A stretch of 64,000 nt of DNA from Rheum nobile (taxonomy: Eukaryota; Streptophyta; Magnoliopsida; Caryophyllales; Polygonaceae), in contig WOAB01000109.1 in assembly GCA_027886185.1 (NCBI GenBank), positions 9,590,501-9,654,500 of the forward strand, in the 5' to 3' direction. The notes under the pieces were generated by a model. It did no database searches and was not told where the DNA came from. It saw only the letters and a list, made by a program, of their open reading frames with translations. Made by a program: the position numbers and the translations under genes. This document shows positions 49,208-61,087 of this stretch, piece after piece (the stretch's first letter is position 1; the number at the start of each line of letters is the position of its first letter).

Positions 49208-51551
49208 TGTAACACCCCCAAATATATATCCTTGAAAGTATTACCGCCAGTGACCTCAGATTCCACACCCGAAGCCACCCAAGGCTTAACCATTCATACA
49301 AATCATAAAATACACTGATAAAACGAAATATCATAATCTTTATTTAAACCAAAGTCTCGGAATTACATCCGTAAATCCCAAATACAACAGAAATACAGAA
49401 TATGTCTAATACAGCGGAAGTCTTTTAAATAAATAACATAAGGGTCTTGATCGAAGCGATCACCCGCCTAGGATCTTCAACCTGGATAAAACTCTTAAAA
49501 AACTTCATCTGCCTTCATAGTCAGATTCTAGCCTTCACGGAACGGTAGTTTACCTGATGTGCCGTATGAGACGGATGACACCAACCAACCATGCAAGGGA
49601 AAATAACCGGTTGGTTAGTCTAATGAAAGAATATGCAAGCGTAAAACAGAAAGGTTCTAAGGTAGTCGTATTAGGTTAGACCCATCGCTTCTCGAATGAA
49701 AGCCGATGACGATAGTAAACCTCAATACTTCTAAAGGAATATACGAAATAGAAAGAATAAGAGAAGACTCCTAAAGATCGAGTCTACTGGAAATGCATGA
49801 AGAGAAGACTCCAAGAGATTGAGTCTTATCGGAAAGTATGACAACTGTTCGGGAACATTATAATTTCACACAAGCGTTTAAAAAGACTTGACCATTTGGG
49901 TCCACGACCAACCTCACCGCGTAATGAGAATTCAGATTTGGAAGGAAGACTTACTCTAATCGAAGTCCAGACGAGGTTCCAAGTTGTACTTCTTGCCCAA
50001 GGTTCATTAATTATGTGCATAGCGGCACTTATCTTATTTTAGTGACAAAGCGTATATTTACGTTATAAGCTTTTAAGATATATCATCTCATTGCGAGAGA
50101 TATCGAAGGGAATAAATCCCGAGTATCGGCACCAGCTGTGTGCACCTACCCTGAGTAAGGGTACGGTCATGACTAGAGAGAGTACTAGGGAAAAATCCTC
50201 CTAGCACCAGTTATAAAGAAACAACTAGACCTCGTAAGGTACATAGCGTTCCTACGAATACTCGTTATAACTAAACAGTTCAGATCACACAATAGTCCAC
50301 ATCAATACCATCATGGTAATAACAGATATAATAGCGTTGTTTCTAGCAATATATACAACCTATTATAATATCACTTTCTTAATCGTATCATTTATAAAAT
50401 TTGTTCCCAAACGAAAACAATAGTTCATCCCAATTTAATTAATAATTAAACAATTGATAATTAATGGAAATATGGAATGATAAGCAAGAGCGAACCGCCA
50501 CTTGCCTTAGTCTAGACGAACGATTGAGCGACGACGGGTTTCTGGGTCCGGTACAGGAACGGAAGACGGATTACAGATTCCTACGACGACGACCCATAAC
50601 GAAACCCTAGGTTAGATTCGACAATAAAATGATACGAATCTAAGAATAAACGAACGAAATCGAAAGAACGAAGGTCCCGACCGAGACCGGCATGCCCAAG
50701 GCCACGATCGCGATTGCCAGAGCAATCCGCGGTCGCGGCTGGGATTCCGCGGTCACGGCCGTCAAGGACAAGGCGTCCGCGAGTGTCATGATAGCGGCCG
50801 ACCTTGTCACTGCCGCAGTCTCGGCAGTTCATGTCCGCGGTCGCGGCTATGAACTCCGGCGACTCTAAATGGAGAAAATCTCACCGGCGACGACGCGACG
50901 GGGCTCGATTCGAGGGGGCTTCGACTCCAACCTTCCTTGTGCCTCCAATGCACCACTCCAAAGCTGCTACAACTCCCGGCGAGGCCTCCGGCGACACTTC
51001 GAAGATTCCGGCGAGGCTTGGAACTCCGGCGAGCAAGAAAACGAATGAGAGAGAGAAAGAGATATCGGATTTGGGTGCCCTTAAACCCTCCCAAATCGAC
51101 TCTATTTATAGCCCAAAGAAGGATCTCTCTCATCCCAGATCAACGGCGACTCAGACGATCAACGGTGGCACGAACGGCGAGGTGCAGGCGACGCGACGTT
51201 GGCGTGTTGGAGTTTTCTACGGTCGCGGAAAATTCCTGTGCCCAGCCCTTCTGAAACCCATTTTTCCGCGGTCGTGGAAATGCTGCCGCGGTCGCGGAAA
51301 TGCCTTTTCCGCGTCTGTTTGCCTGGGGAAAGGTTTGGCGTGGGTTTTAAACCTCGGATTAAATATATTTGTACCCAAACAAATATTCTAAGCCCCGAAA
51401 AATACGTCGAATGTATTTTATATTACTCAGGGAATTTTACAGAGATCAATCTCGATACAGAAATCGGAACTTCTCCAAAAACGATATGATCACAGAACGA
51501 GGGTTGAGTAAATTACCCAAATACCCTTACTAAATATTGAGGGGTATTACA
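49208..51551 (-). repeat. 5' LTR of the Tekay-type element
   Basis: It is 2344 bp. GC-rich words lie at 50,727-50,760, 50,812-50,850 and 51,220-51,305. It has an extra CTGGGATTCCGCGGTCACGG unit and two extra word copies near the right end compared with the other LTR. Confidence 0.93.
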
Positions 51552-51556
51552 CACCC

Positions 51557-52563
51557 GAGACAGAGCCCGTGCTCAAGCTTCTCGCCACCATCGGCATCGC
51601 AGAAGAAGACCCATCGCACTCGGACACTAGCGCGCCCACCGTCGAACCCACTCAAGACAAGACGTGGCCGCTGCTCCCTATGTCCGCGCCCCATGCCTCG
51701 CCGCGTCAACGACGCCTATCTTTAGCATTTAGAGGTTATTTTACTAAGTTTAGACATTTCTATTTTTGGTACTTTCTAGTTTTGGCATTCTCTATTTTTA
51801 GTAGTTTCCATATTTGGTTATTTCTATTTTTGGGTGTGTGCCCCACGTGTGTCGCATGGGCTAGCCCGTTAGGCAAGACTCGGCCCATCCGAATCTCGCA
51901 TCCACTATTTAAGGCCAACTCGGCCTCTTGTATTTCTTTACGTTCAAATTAATCTAAGCATAAGTTTTGAGAGCCAATTGCCTCCTTACCTTAAATCGGA
52001 CGTCAACCCTAATTCCATCCTTGCATCTCCCTTCACCCGCCGCCGACGCTACGACAATCGCTCGACCCATCAAGCAACCTATCCAACCATCGCGCCTAGT
52101 CTTGAGGATGATAGTCATCAATCGCTTCACTTCGCATCCGCTCGCGTCACGTATCGAACCCTCTATCGCACCCAGTCCACCGTCGCCGTCGCTAGTGCCA
52201 GCGCTCGTACCATCGACTTCACCTTCGCTATCGCACCTACCATCGCACCCACTCGTTCGCTAGTGCCATCACTCTCGCCATCGCCACCGCCATCGCTGTC
52301 GTGACACTCCCCTCGATGCCGTCATCGCGTGTCGTGTCGCCCACTCCACCGCCACCGGGTTCGCTCCACTACCGTGTCAGTAAACCTCTAAAGTTACTGT
52401 TCACGTACGCGCATCCCATTTTCAACCTTTCGTGCAATTCAACAAGGGTCTAGCCCAATGCTTCCACGACAGGCTTGACAACGAGACACGTGACTTCCCA
52501 AACAAGACTAGATCCATCGCCTCCTTCAACGATTGACCATCATTCGGAGGCAAGAACGCATCA
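51557..52563 (+). repeat. 5' LTR of the Reina-type element, right part
   Basis: It continues the LTR interrupted at 40,642. TATTTAAGG is near 51,906. Tandem-like CCATCGC/CGCTCGC stretches occur at 52,180-52,300. It matches 60,018-61,000 with small indels. Confidence 0.88.
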
Positions 52564-52565
52564 AC

Positions 52566-52579
52566 TGGCATCAGAGCCA
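52566..52579 (+). promoter_or_regulatory. Primer binding site of the Reina-type element
   Basis: TGGCATCAGAGCC, two bases after the LTR; tRNA-iMet type with one mismatch. Confidence 0.8.
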
Positions 52580-53400
52580 GCGGTCTTCTAAGTCACTATC
52601 TCAAGTCTTCACTTTGTTCACAATTTTTTTTCTTATCCATTACCTTGCTTCCGCATAATTCAAAAATAAAATAAAATTGAATCTTTCCTTGTCCTCTTCG
52701 GTTTCGCAAGGCAAGCCCTTGGCCGATTTTTTTTTTCTTGCCCTCCAAGTATTGGTGTGTTTGGTAACTTCGGATATCTTGCATGATTGAGTGATTATTT
52801 CCTTCTTTCTTGCGTTTTATTAGTTACCATATCTTTGCTTGATTTGCTTTTTAGGTAGTTGGCTGAAATTTCCTTCTATAACAAATCAAATCAAATCTTC
52901 TTTCTCTCTCCTATCTCTAAGATCTCGCTTGATCTTTTTCTTGTTACTTAGGCCGTTTTTCTTTTATTTTGCTTATCCTATATCTTCAAAAAGCCAAAGG
53001 CTAGATATTTGGATATTATTTCAAAAAAAGAAAAAAAAGAAAAGCCAACGGTTATTAAAAAAAAAAAATCACAAAAGGCAACCGAGTGTAGGGATAGCCA
53101 AAATAAGGCAACCTTATGCACCAACCGACGAGGCCTAGGCTCATATTCTCAATCTCTCCGCCGTCTAGGTTAATCCTAGAAGATAATTCTTGCTTGTTTG
53201 GTTACTAGTTTACGTTTGGATTAGGGTTTTAATTTCTTGATCTTGTTTGATTGACGTGCTTGCTTCTCACACCATCACTTGTGTCTAGCCTAAGCCGCCC
53301 ACACGGCAAGCCGATTAGCCCTCCCTTACATGAACTTTGTTGACTTGACTAGTGTTTGCTTGTTCGTTGTTGCTTGTGTCTTTTGTTCGCTTTTACTTCG
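52580..53400 (+). other. Untranslated leader of the Reina-type element
   Basis: T-rich leader with poly-A runs at 53,025-53,070 and no domain; it ends at the gag start. Confidence 0.5.
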
Positions 53401-55640
53401 ATGTCTGGCCATATTGTTATAGGTAGCCTTACGGCCCCAACTCATTCAAGTGGAGACGGAAACGACGCCAATAACGACCCACCGAACCTCGCTTTGGTTC
53501 CACCACAACATCCACCACAAGAAGATCCCATCTTGGAGCTCTCGGTAGAGAAAAGGGAAATTCAAGTTCTACGACAACAAGTGGCTCACCTCCAAGCCAT
53601 GCAACGCGTGGCACCAATCGTGCCCACACCAACACCGATGATCCGCATGGACGCAGCGGCTGCACCACGTCACATCGACGCCGTCCCTAGCCAACTGTGA
53701 GTGGACAAAGGCAAAGGGTTGATGCCATCAACCTCCAACCATATCTCCAAAGGATCCAATCCGTAATTGAGAGTCACCAAGGTTATGTGTCGCAGCGAGA
53801 CCGCTACGCGCCGCGCGCCACACCAGCCGGCTACGACACCGGCTCCGACCACGCCGATTACTCCCAAGGTGAGTTTTCTTAGCCATTTGATTTTGATGAC
53901 AGGTATGCCTCTCGGCGCTCCCAGCGACATGAGCCCACCTCGGTGTTGCGCGACAGTCGAGCCTGCTACAACGTGCTTGACACTGGCGCGCCGCGATGAC
54001 CCAGTCGACGCCCACGACGCGAAGACACTTGCTTGAGGCCACCTGCTCCGACACCTGTGTCGTTCAATGTTAATGAGCATCTTGGCCACCAGAGTGCGCG
54101 AACGCCGCGCTACGGATCCGATGGTATGGATCCACGACGCTGACGATACAAGACGATTTTGAGGAGTTTGACGATGAAGAGTTTGAGAATTCAGGTATGA
54201 TCAATCCAGGCTCTTATCATCCTCTTCTTGGTGATCCTATTGAGTTGCAGGACTGACCCGCGGACTGGGTTCCACCGACGCGCCTACAGGTCCCGCCACA
54301 ACAGCATGTCCAGGGCGCCATGGAATGTTACACTGGCGGCCAACGCCGTGATGCCATGCCCCGTGACTATCGTCGTCACGCCAAGACCAATGCCCAGCCG
54401 CAACAGCGACGCGCCCCATGATGACTTCGCCCACGACGATACCCACCCAGGACGCGATCGGCGCCAGCTTGGCCGCACTCCCCCTCCTGTGATGCGCGCC
54501 TACCAGAACCCCCTTTTCCATGTCGCACCAAACAACGCGCCCCAGCAAGCGCCACCCGCGACCCGCTACCAACGCCATGAGGTGAAGGTAAAGATCGAAC
54601 ACTTTCTTGGTGAATATGATCCTGCTATTTTTCTTGAATGGGTGCAGGCCACTGAGTACACCTTGAGGTATTGCCACGTCCCTCCAGAGGAGCACATCGA
54701 CGCAGCCACATTGCACTTCTGCGGCACCGCACACGTGTAGTGGCACAGATTTGTTGACGATCGCGTCCGACGCCATCTTGCTCCAATTACAGAGTGGCAC
54801 CAGCTGGTCTATGTCATGATGAAGAAGTATGTGCCAACGGATTATAGGAATCAAATGAGGATGGAGATCGCCATGGCTCGCCAAGGCGCCAAGACAGCTC
54901 TTGAGCTCTTTTCCCACTTGGAAGACATGTACTACAAGGCCATCATTAGTGTCGCCCCATCGACGCTAAGGACAAAGTTTTTGAGTGGCTTGAACGCTCC
55001 CATCCGAGACCAACTTGAGATCTTGTCCATCAAAGATCTCAATACTTTGACACACACGGCGATGCAGCTCCACAACCAGCTCAACCGTCGCAAGCAATAC
55101 ACATGGCAATCCAGCCAGCGCATGTATGATTCTTCCCCTAGTCAATCCGTTTCTACTAATGTGCGTGCCCAACCCTCAGGTTCCGCCGCATCTAGCCAAG
55201 GCCGCCAGCCGAAAGCCGCGACGACACCCACTGCCAGCCGTGCGAACGCACCCAAGACTTCTTCCATGAGCACTGAGCGAGTGCGTGACTTGGAATGCTA
55301 CAAATGTGGAGGCTGAGGCCACTACAAGAAGGATTGCCCTAATTCGAAGAAAGTGCTTTTCTTCTCCACTGCCGCCGTCTACTAGTCCTACGAGGAGGAA
55401 GAGGCCCCGCTAGAGGCCATAGAGGAAGGCATCGAAGACGCTGAGGATGCTCACGAGTGTGAGGCTGTTGCACTCCATGCGGGCACACCTTTGAGCCTAG
55501 TGACACGGCGCATCCTCACCGTCAAGGAAGATAGCCTTGTTGACCAACGTGAGAACCTATTCTACACACGATGCCTGGTCAAGAAGACTTCCTTGAGTGT
55601 TATAATTGATGGAGGTAGCTGCTAGCCTGCTGCAACATAG
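53401..55640 (+). pseudogene. Gag and protease of the Reina-type element, broken
   Basis: MSGHIVIGSLTAP begins at 53,401, followed by a helical REIQVLRQQVAHLQAM part. Several stops and shifts lie between 53,698 and 54,540. The retro-gag core is clear from 54,570: KVKIEHFLGEYDPAIFLEWV, a stop at 54,738-54,740, then MMKKYVPTDYRNQMRMEI and LSGLNAPIRDQLE. The knuckle CYKCGG is followed by a stop (55,314-55,316), then GHYKKDCP. A protease start SVIIDGGSC is followed by stops. The gene is clearly dead and more decayed than the Athila- and Tekay-type genes. Confidence 0.8.
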
Positions 55641-58624
55641 TGAATGAAAAGGTGGTGAATCACTTCAACTTGCCCACCACACCACATCCGCAGCCATATG
55701 GCCTCCAGTGGATATCCGCGAGCCCAAGTAACACGGTGTCTCGCCAATGCCTTATTTCTTTCGCCATTGGTCAGTATTGTGATTATATTTTATGTGATGT
55801 CATTGCAATGGACGCCACCCATCTCTTGCTTGGGAGCCCATGGCAATTCGACAGGCGCGTGCTCCATGATGGCTATTTAAACACATATATGTTTACTTAC
55901 CACGGGAAGCGCATCACGCTATTACCAATGTCTCCCCATGAGATCTTGTAGGACCAGGTTGAGAGAGATCGCCAGAAAGCCATCGAGGCCGCCGCTACAA
56001 GGCAGAAAGAGACGCCAGCGGCACCGCCAAAGCCAAACGTCACCAATTCTGGCCATTTTTTGTCTACACCAAGCACTGCATCCAAGAAGTCCAGTGCTTC
56101 AGGTGTGCCACCCAATGCCTTCCAGAATCATGATGGTGCCTCCAACACTACCGCAAAGAAGCCCAAACAACGGCCCACTGAGACCTGGCCAGACACTCCC
56201 CATTTTGGCATGAGCAATGGTGTCCACAGCCCCAGTGCCTCCCAAGGCGCCCCCAATGCCTCGCTACCTTCGCAGTTGGCCGTTCGATCGCCGTAGATGC
56301 CATCGTTGCAGGGCCGTTGTGAGCATAGACTGTCTCTCGCGCGGCCCAGTGACCTCACTTCAACCTTGAGCGGCAAGGCGCCATGCTTTTTGTTGGTGCC
56401 CACTCCGTGCATCCCTGAGACACCCGTCGCTGACCCATTATTGTCGCCGCTTTGCTCGCCGAGTTCGATGATGTGTTTTCAGAGGAGCTTCCACATGGCC
56501 TCCCTCCATTGCGATGCATTGCGTACCAAATCGACTTGGTGCCTAGTGCCTCCCTGCCCAATCGCACCGCCTACCGCGCCGGCCCTGAGGAGACCAAGGA
56601 GTTGCAGCACCAGGTGCAGGAACAACTAGATCGCGGCTACGTGAGGGAATCCCTATGCCCTTGTGTTGTGCCCGTGATCCTCGTGCCCAAGAAAGATGGA
56701 TTGTGGTGCATGTGTGTCGACTGTCGTGCCATCAATCAAATCACGGTGAAGTACAAGCACCCGATCCCGCGCCTAGATGACATGCTTGATGAGCTCCACG
56801 GTGCGACTCTCTTCTCCAAGATTGACTTAAAGAGCGGATATCACCAAATTCACATGAAAGAAGGTGATGAGTGGAAGACCGTCTTTAAGACGAAGTATGG
56901 GCTTTATGAATGGCTCGTCATGCCTTTTGGGCTCACTAACGCCCCGAGCACTTTCATGAGATTGATGAACCACGTGTTGATAGCATTTTTGGGAAAGTTT
57001 GTTGTCGTTTATTTCGATGACATTCTGATTTTTTCACGTAGCCTTGATGAGCACATCGAGCACCTTAGGCTTGTGTTAGCATGCTTGAGACGTGAGAGCT
57101 TGTACGCCAACCTTGGCAAGTGTCGATTTTGCTCCGACACCACTAATTTCCTAGGCTACGTTGTGTCCAAGGATGGCCTGTGCGTGGATGAAGACAAAGT
57201 CAAGGCTATTAGGGAGTGGTCTACGCCGACAATGCCGACTATGGTACGCAGCTTCCTTGGCCTCGCAGGTTTTTATAGGCGGTTTGTGCACGACTTTAGC
57301 TCCATCGTCGCGCCGCTGCATGAGCTTACCAAGAAGGGAGCCACGGTTACTTGGCTTAAGGCCCACGAGAAGGCCTTCACGGCATTGAAGGACGCCTTGT
57401 GCCACGCGCCTCTTCTCCAGCTCCCTGACTTTGCCAAACACTTTGAGGTGGAGTGCGACGCATCCAACATCGGCATTGGAGGCATCTTGCAGCAGGAGAG
57501 GCGGCCCATTGCCTTTTTCAATGAGAAGCTCACCGGGGCCACCCTCAATTACCCCACCTACGACAAGGAGCTTTACGCACTCGTTCGTGTGCTCAAGACA
57601 TGGCAACACTACCTTTGGCCACGCGAGTTCGTGATTCACAGTGATCACGCCGCGCTCAGCTACTTGAAGAGCCAGGCCCACCTCAACCGCATGCATGCCC
57701 ATTGGGTGGAGTTCCTTGAGACATTCCCCTACGTTGTGGTCCACAAGAAGGGTAAGGAGAATGTGGTTACCGATGTCCTTTCTCGAAGGTATAATCTCTT
57801 GACTCATGTTCAAACTAAGGTTCTTGGTTTTGCTTTGATAAAGGAATTATATGTGGTTGATCCTTTCTTTCGACCTATATTTGAACATTGCCTTAAGGAC
57901 CGTGAGTTTGAAACTTATTTTCTCTTTGAGGGTTACTTGTACAAAGCAGGTCGCCTATGCATCCCTAGTTCATCCATTAGGCATTTGCTTATCTAGGAAT
58001 CCCATGATGGCCGTGGCCACTTTGGAGTTGCCAAGACCCTAGCCGCGCTTAGGGAACACTTCTTCTGGCCACGCATGACCCACCAGGTGACCCGCTACTA
58101 TAGGAGTTGTGTGACTTGCTAGAGAGCCAAGGCCAAGTCTAGTCCACACGGGCTCTATACCCCCTACCCATCCCTACCGGTCCTTGGGAAGACCTTTCCA
58201 TGGATTTCATTACGGGTTTGCCCCTCTCGCGTCGAGGTAAAGACTCTATCTTTGTCATTGTGGATAGGTTTTCGAAGATGGCCCATTTTGTAGCTTGCAA
58301 GATGACCCATAGTACTAGTGAGATAGCCAAGTTATTTTTTGAGCACGTGGTGCGTCTACATGGGGTCCCTCAAACTATTGTGAGTGATAGGGATTCTAAG
58401 TTTGTTGGCCATTTTTTGAGAACTCTTTGGGGAAAGCTAGGTACCAACCTCCTTTTCTCCACTAGCTATCACCCACAGACCGATGGCCAAACCGAGGTGA
58501 CTAATCGCACTCTAGGAGCCCTCCTACGCACCATGCTCAAGGCCAACCCTAGGCGTTGGGAGGACTTACTCTCTATTGTCGAGTTTTCTTATAACAGGTG
58601 CAGGCACTCGGCGACCAAGCTTAC

Positions 58625-59408
58625 TGATGCGAACAACCCCTGAGTGTTGTCTGCAACGCAGGATCTTGACTCCTCAAGCCTGGATTGATTCTTCTCCTCC
58701 GTAGCCAAAGTGATGGCTTTCCTAGGGTTAAAGAGATAACCCTCAATTGCGTCAAGAGAGGACGTGGAGATCAAAGAGATGATCTGAATATCGAAGAGAC
58801 GGTGTAGAACTTGCTCAAAGCGACGAGCTACGGGATAAACGATTCGTGGAATCGAAGGGGTGACGTTAGAATTCAAGGAAGGAGCGTACTCAACTTCTAA
58901 GGAGCGAACTCAACTTTTACTACTTAAATTCAACGTAAAAGATACAAACTAGGGTTTGAAGTCTTAAATAGGCTAACAGGAAATAACATAAAAGAATAAT
59001 AATAAAATGGTTCATTAAAACGACGAGTCTTGAAATCCTTGACGCGGAACCGAACTCGCAAACGGCGGCGGTCGCCGTCATTTGCCGCAAGCAACATCCT
59101 CTCGGAGCCAAGAAAGGTGGGCGCCGGAAGACATGCGGCGGGCGCCGCCCAGAAACGGCGAGCGCCGTGAAGACGCCGGCGGTCGCCGGGAATCCCGAAG
59201 ACGAAGCCCGAAATCACCATTACGCCGGCGGGCGCCGGAGACCCGGCGGCGGTCGCTACCAGACGGTGGGCGGCTTAAGTCCTACGGCGGTCTCCGCCCC
59301 TCAACATCCTCCACGAGATCGGCGTCTTCGTCTTCTGGTCTCTTCGAATGCACTCCCGTTGTTCCCTCTTCGTCATTCACCGTCAATGAGCGGGTCATGG
59401 AGCTATCA
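58625..59408 (-). mobile_element. Solo LTR within the Reina-type integrase
   Basis: The insertion has TG...CA ends (TGATGCGAACAACC to AGCTATCA) and is flanked by CTTAC (58,620-58,624) and CTCAC (59,409-59,413), a 5-bp duplication with one mismatch. Read on the minus strand it has CCTATTTAAG at about 58,970 as promoter box, suggesting minus orientation. Integrase similarity stops and resumes at its borders. It carries a cluster of GGCG-NN-CGCC words. Confidence 0.6.
59050..59290. repeat. GGCG-NN-CGCC word cluster in the solo LTR
   Basis: At least five words with perfect arms: GCGGCG-GG-CGCCGC, ACGGCG-AG-CGCCGT, CCGGCG-GT-CGCCGG, CCGGCG-GG-CGCCGG and ACGGCG-GCGGT-CGCCGT. The outermost base pair varies between copies (A-T, G-C, C-G) but always pairs. 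Confidence 0.85.
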
Positions 59409-59866
59409 CTCACCCTCTTCGAGGTTCTCTACGGCAGGAACCCATTGACGCTGCTAGACATGCTGCCGCACCCACTGCAGGACCCAGAGCACACCACCGC
59501 GGCCAACCACGCCGAGAAAATTCGAGAGCTACATCAAATGATGCGCGCACAACTGGAGCATCGTGCTACACAGTATGCATCGCAACACAACCATGGCCGT
59601 CGCCGCATCATGTTCGCACCCAAAGACCTCATCTGGGTGCATTTGCGCAAGGAATGTTTCCCCTCGCGGCGCAAGCACAAGTTGGCTCCTCGCGGAGATG
59701 GCCCTTTCCGCGTTGTGCAAGCCATTGGAGATAATGCTCACCAGCTTGAGCTCCCTATCGACTATGGAGTCCATGCGACCTTTAACTTCGTGGATTTGAC
59801 GCCCTATGTGGAGCCCGAGTTTGATGATGGTGAAGCGGGGACGCTTCACAGCCAAGTGGGGGAGGG

Positions 59867-61000
59867 TGATGTGACCCTGCCCTCCATGATGGACACTGAG
59901 GAAGAAGAATCCATGAGCCTGCGCTCCCAAAGCCCAGTGACACGATCGTGTGCCAAGGCCATCGCTGTCGCCGTGCAATCCCTCATCGCATGCGTCGTCT
60001 CTAGCCAAGGCGCACCCAAGACAGAGCTCGCGCTCAAGCTCCTCGCCACCATCGGCATCGCAGAAGAAGACCCATCGCACTCGGACACTGGCGCACCCAC
60101 CGTCGAACCCACTCAAGACTAGACGTGGCCGTTGCTCCCTGTGTCCGCGCCCCATGCCTCGCCGCATCAACGACGCATATCTTTAGCATTTAGAGGTTAT
60201 TTTACTAAGTTTAGACATTTCTATTTTTGGTACTTTCTAGTTTTGGCATTCTCTATTTTTAGTAGTTTCCATATTTGGTTATTTATATTTTTGGGTGTGT
60301 GCCCCACGTGTGTCGCGTGGGCTAGCCCGTTAGGCAAGACTCGGCCCATCCGAGTCTCGCATCCACTATTTAAGGCCAACTCAGCCTCTTGTATTTCTTT
60401 ACGTTCAAATTAATCTAAGCATAAGTTTTGAGAGCCAATTGCCTCCTTACCTTAGATCGGACGTCAACCCTAATTCCATCCTTGCATCTCCCTTCACCGC
60501 CGACGCTACGGCAATCGCTCGACCCATCGAGCAACCTATCCAACCATCGCGCCTAGTCCTGAGGCCGAGAGTCATCAATCGCTTCGCTTTGCATCCACTC
60601 GCATCGCGTATCGAACCCGCTATCGCACCCAGTCCACCGTCGCCGTTGCTAGTGCCATCGCTCGCACCATCGGCTTCACCTTCGCTATCGCACCCACCAT
60701 CGCACCCACTCCTTCGCTAGTGCCATCGCTCTCGCCATCGTTGTCGTGACACTCCCCTCGACACCATCGTCGCGTGTCGCCCACTCCACCGCCACCGGGT
60801 TCGCTCCACTACTGTGTCAGTAAACCTCTAAAGTTACTATTTACGTACGCGCATCCCATTGTCAACCTTTCATGCAATTCAACAAGGGTCTAGCCCAAGG
60901 CTTCCACGGCAGGCTTGACAACAAGACACGTGACTTCCCAAACAAGACTAGATCCATCGCCGCCTTCAACGATTGACCATCATTTGGAGGCAAGAACGCA
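59867..61000 (+). repeat. 3' LTR of the Reina-type element
   Basis: It is 1134 bp, against about 1158 for the split 5' LTR. It begins TGATGTGACCCTGCCC after the purine tract. The pol frame continues to a stop at 60,120-60,122. Confidence 0.88.
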
Positions 61001-61087
61001 TTAGTTTATATAACATTTGATAAGTGTTTCACACAAAGCCACGCAGGGAGATAAGTCAATAAAAATCCACAAGTGATCAAAGGAAAA

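Larger units (their letters stand above)
40643..51551 (-). mobile_element. Tekay/Del-type Ty3 chromovirus, 10.9 kb, TSD CACCC (minus strand)
   Basis: LTRs at 40,643-42,877 (3') and 49,208-51,551 (5') have plus-strand ends TGTAACACCCCC and GGGGTATTACA. The duplication CACCC is perfect (40,638-40,642 and 51,552-51,556). All genes read on the minus strand: two extra upstream ORFs, gag, protease-RT-RNase H-integrase and a chromodomain-like end. It split the 5' LTR of the Reina-type element, so it is younger than that element. Confidence 0.95.
56440..59866 (+). pseudogene. RT-RNase H-integrase of the Reina-type element, broken and interrupted
   Basis: RT: DDVFSEELPHGLPP, KDGLWCMCVDCRAINQIT, MPFGLTNAPSTF and catalytic YFDDILIFS. 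RNase H: CDASNIGIGG and SDHAALSYL. The frame is open from 56,452 to a stop at 57,994-57,996. The integrase zinc region (HDGRGHFG, then CVTC followed by a stop) and core (DFITGLPLS, SDRDSKFVGHF, YHPQTDGQTEVTNR) follow to 58,624, where the solo LTR sits. It resumes with FEVLYGRNPLTLLD and a basic tail with a DLIWVHLRKECFPSRRKHKL and RGDGPFRV box, typical of Reina-type integrases. The polyprotein frame runs on into the 3' LTR to 60,122. Confidence 0.85.
40492..61000 (+). mobile_element. Reina-type Ty3 chromovirus-like element, degraded, with nested insertions
   Basis: LTRs are 40,492-40,642 plus 51,557-52,563 (split by the Tekay-type element) and 59,867-61,000. Both begin TGATGYGACCCTGCCCTCC, and both end near AGGCAAGAACGCA. 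The primer site is at 52,566 and the purine tract GTGGGGGAGGG just before 59,867. Gag, protease, RT, RNase H and integrase remnants follow in order. The LTR begins before the polyprotein's stop, so the reading frame extends into it. A TATTTAAGG box lies at 51,906 and 60,368. No convincing 5-bp duplication is visible at the outer ends (ATTTA versus TTAGT). Confidence 0.85.

Noticed and set aside
54228..54917. 226-residue minus-strand frame in the Reina-type gag region
   Set aside because: Shadow of the plus-strand gag; retro-gag motifs read on the plus strand.
40487..61005. Target duplication for the Reina-type element
   Set aside because: ATTTA at the left and TTAGT at the right do not match; the 3' end is slightly shortened, so no call.
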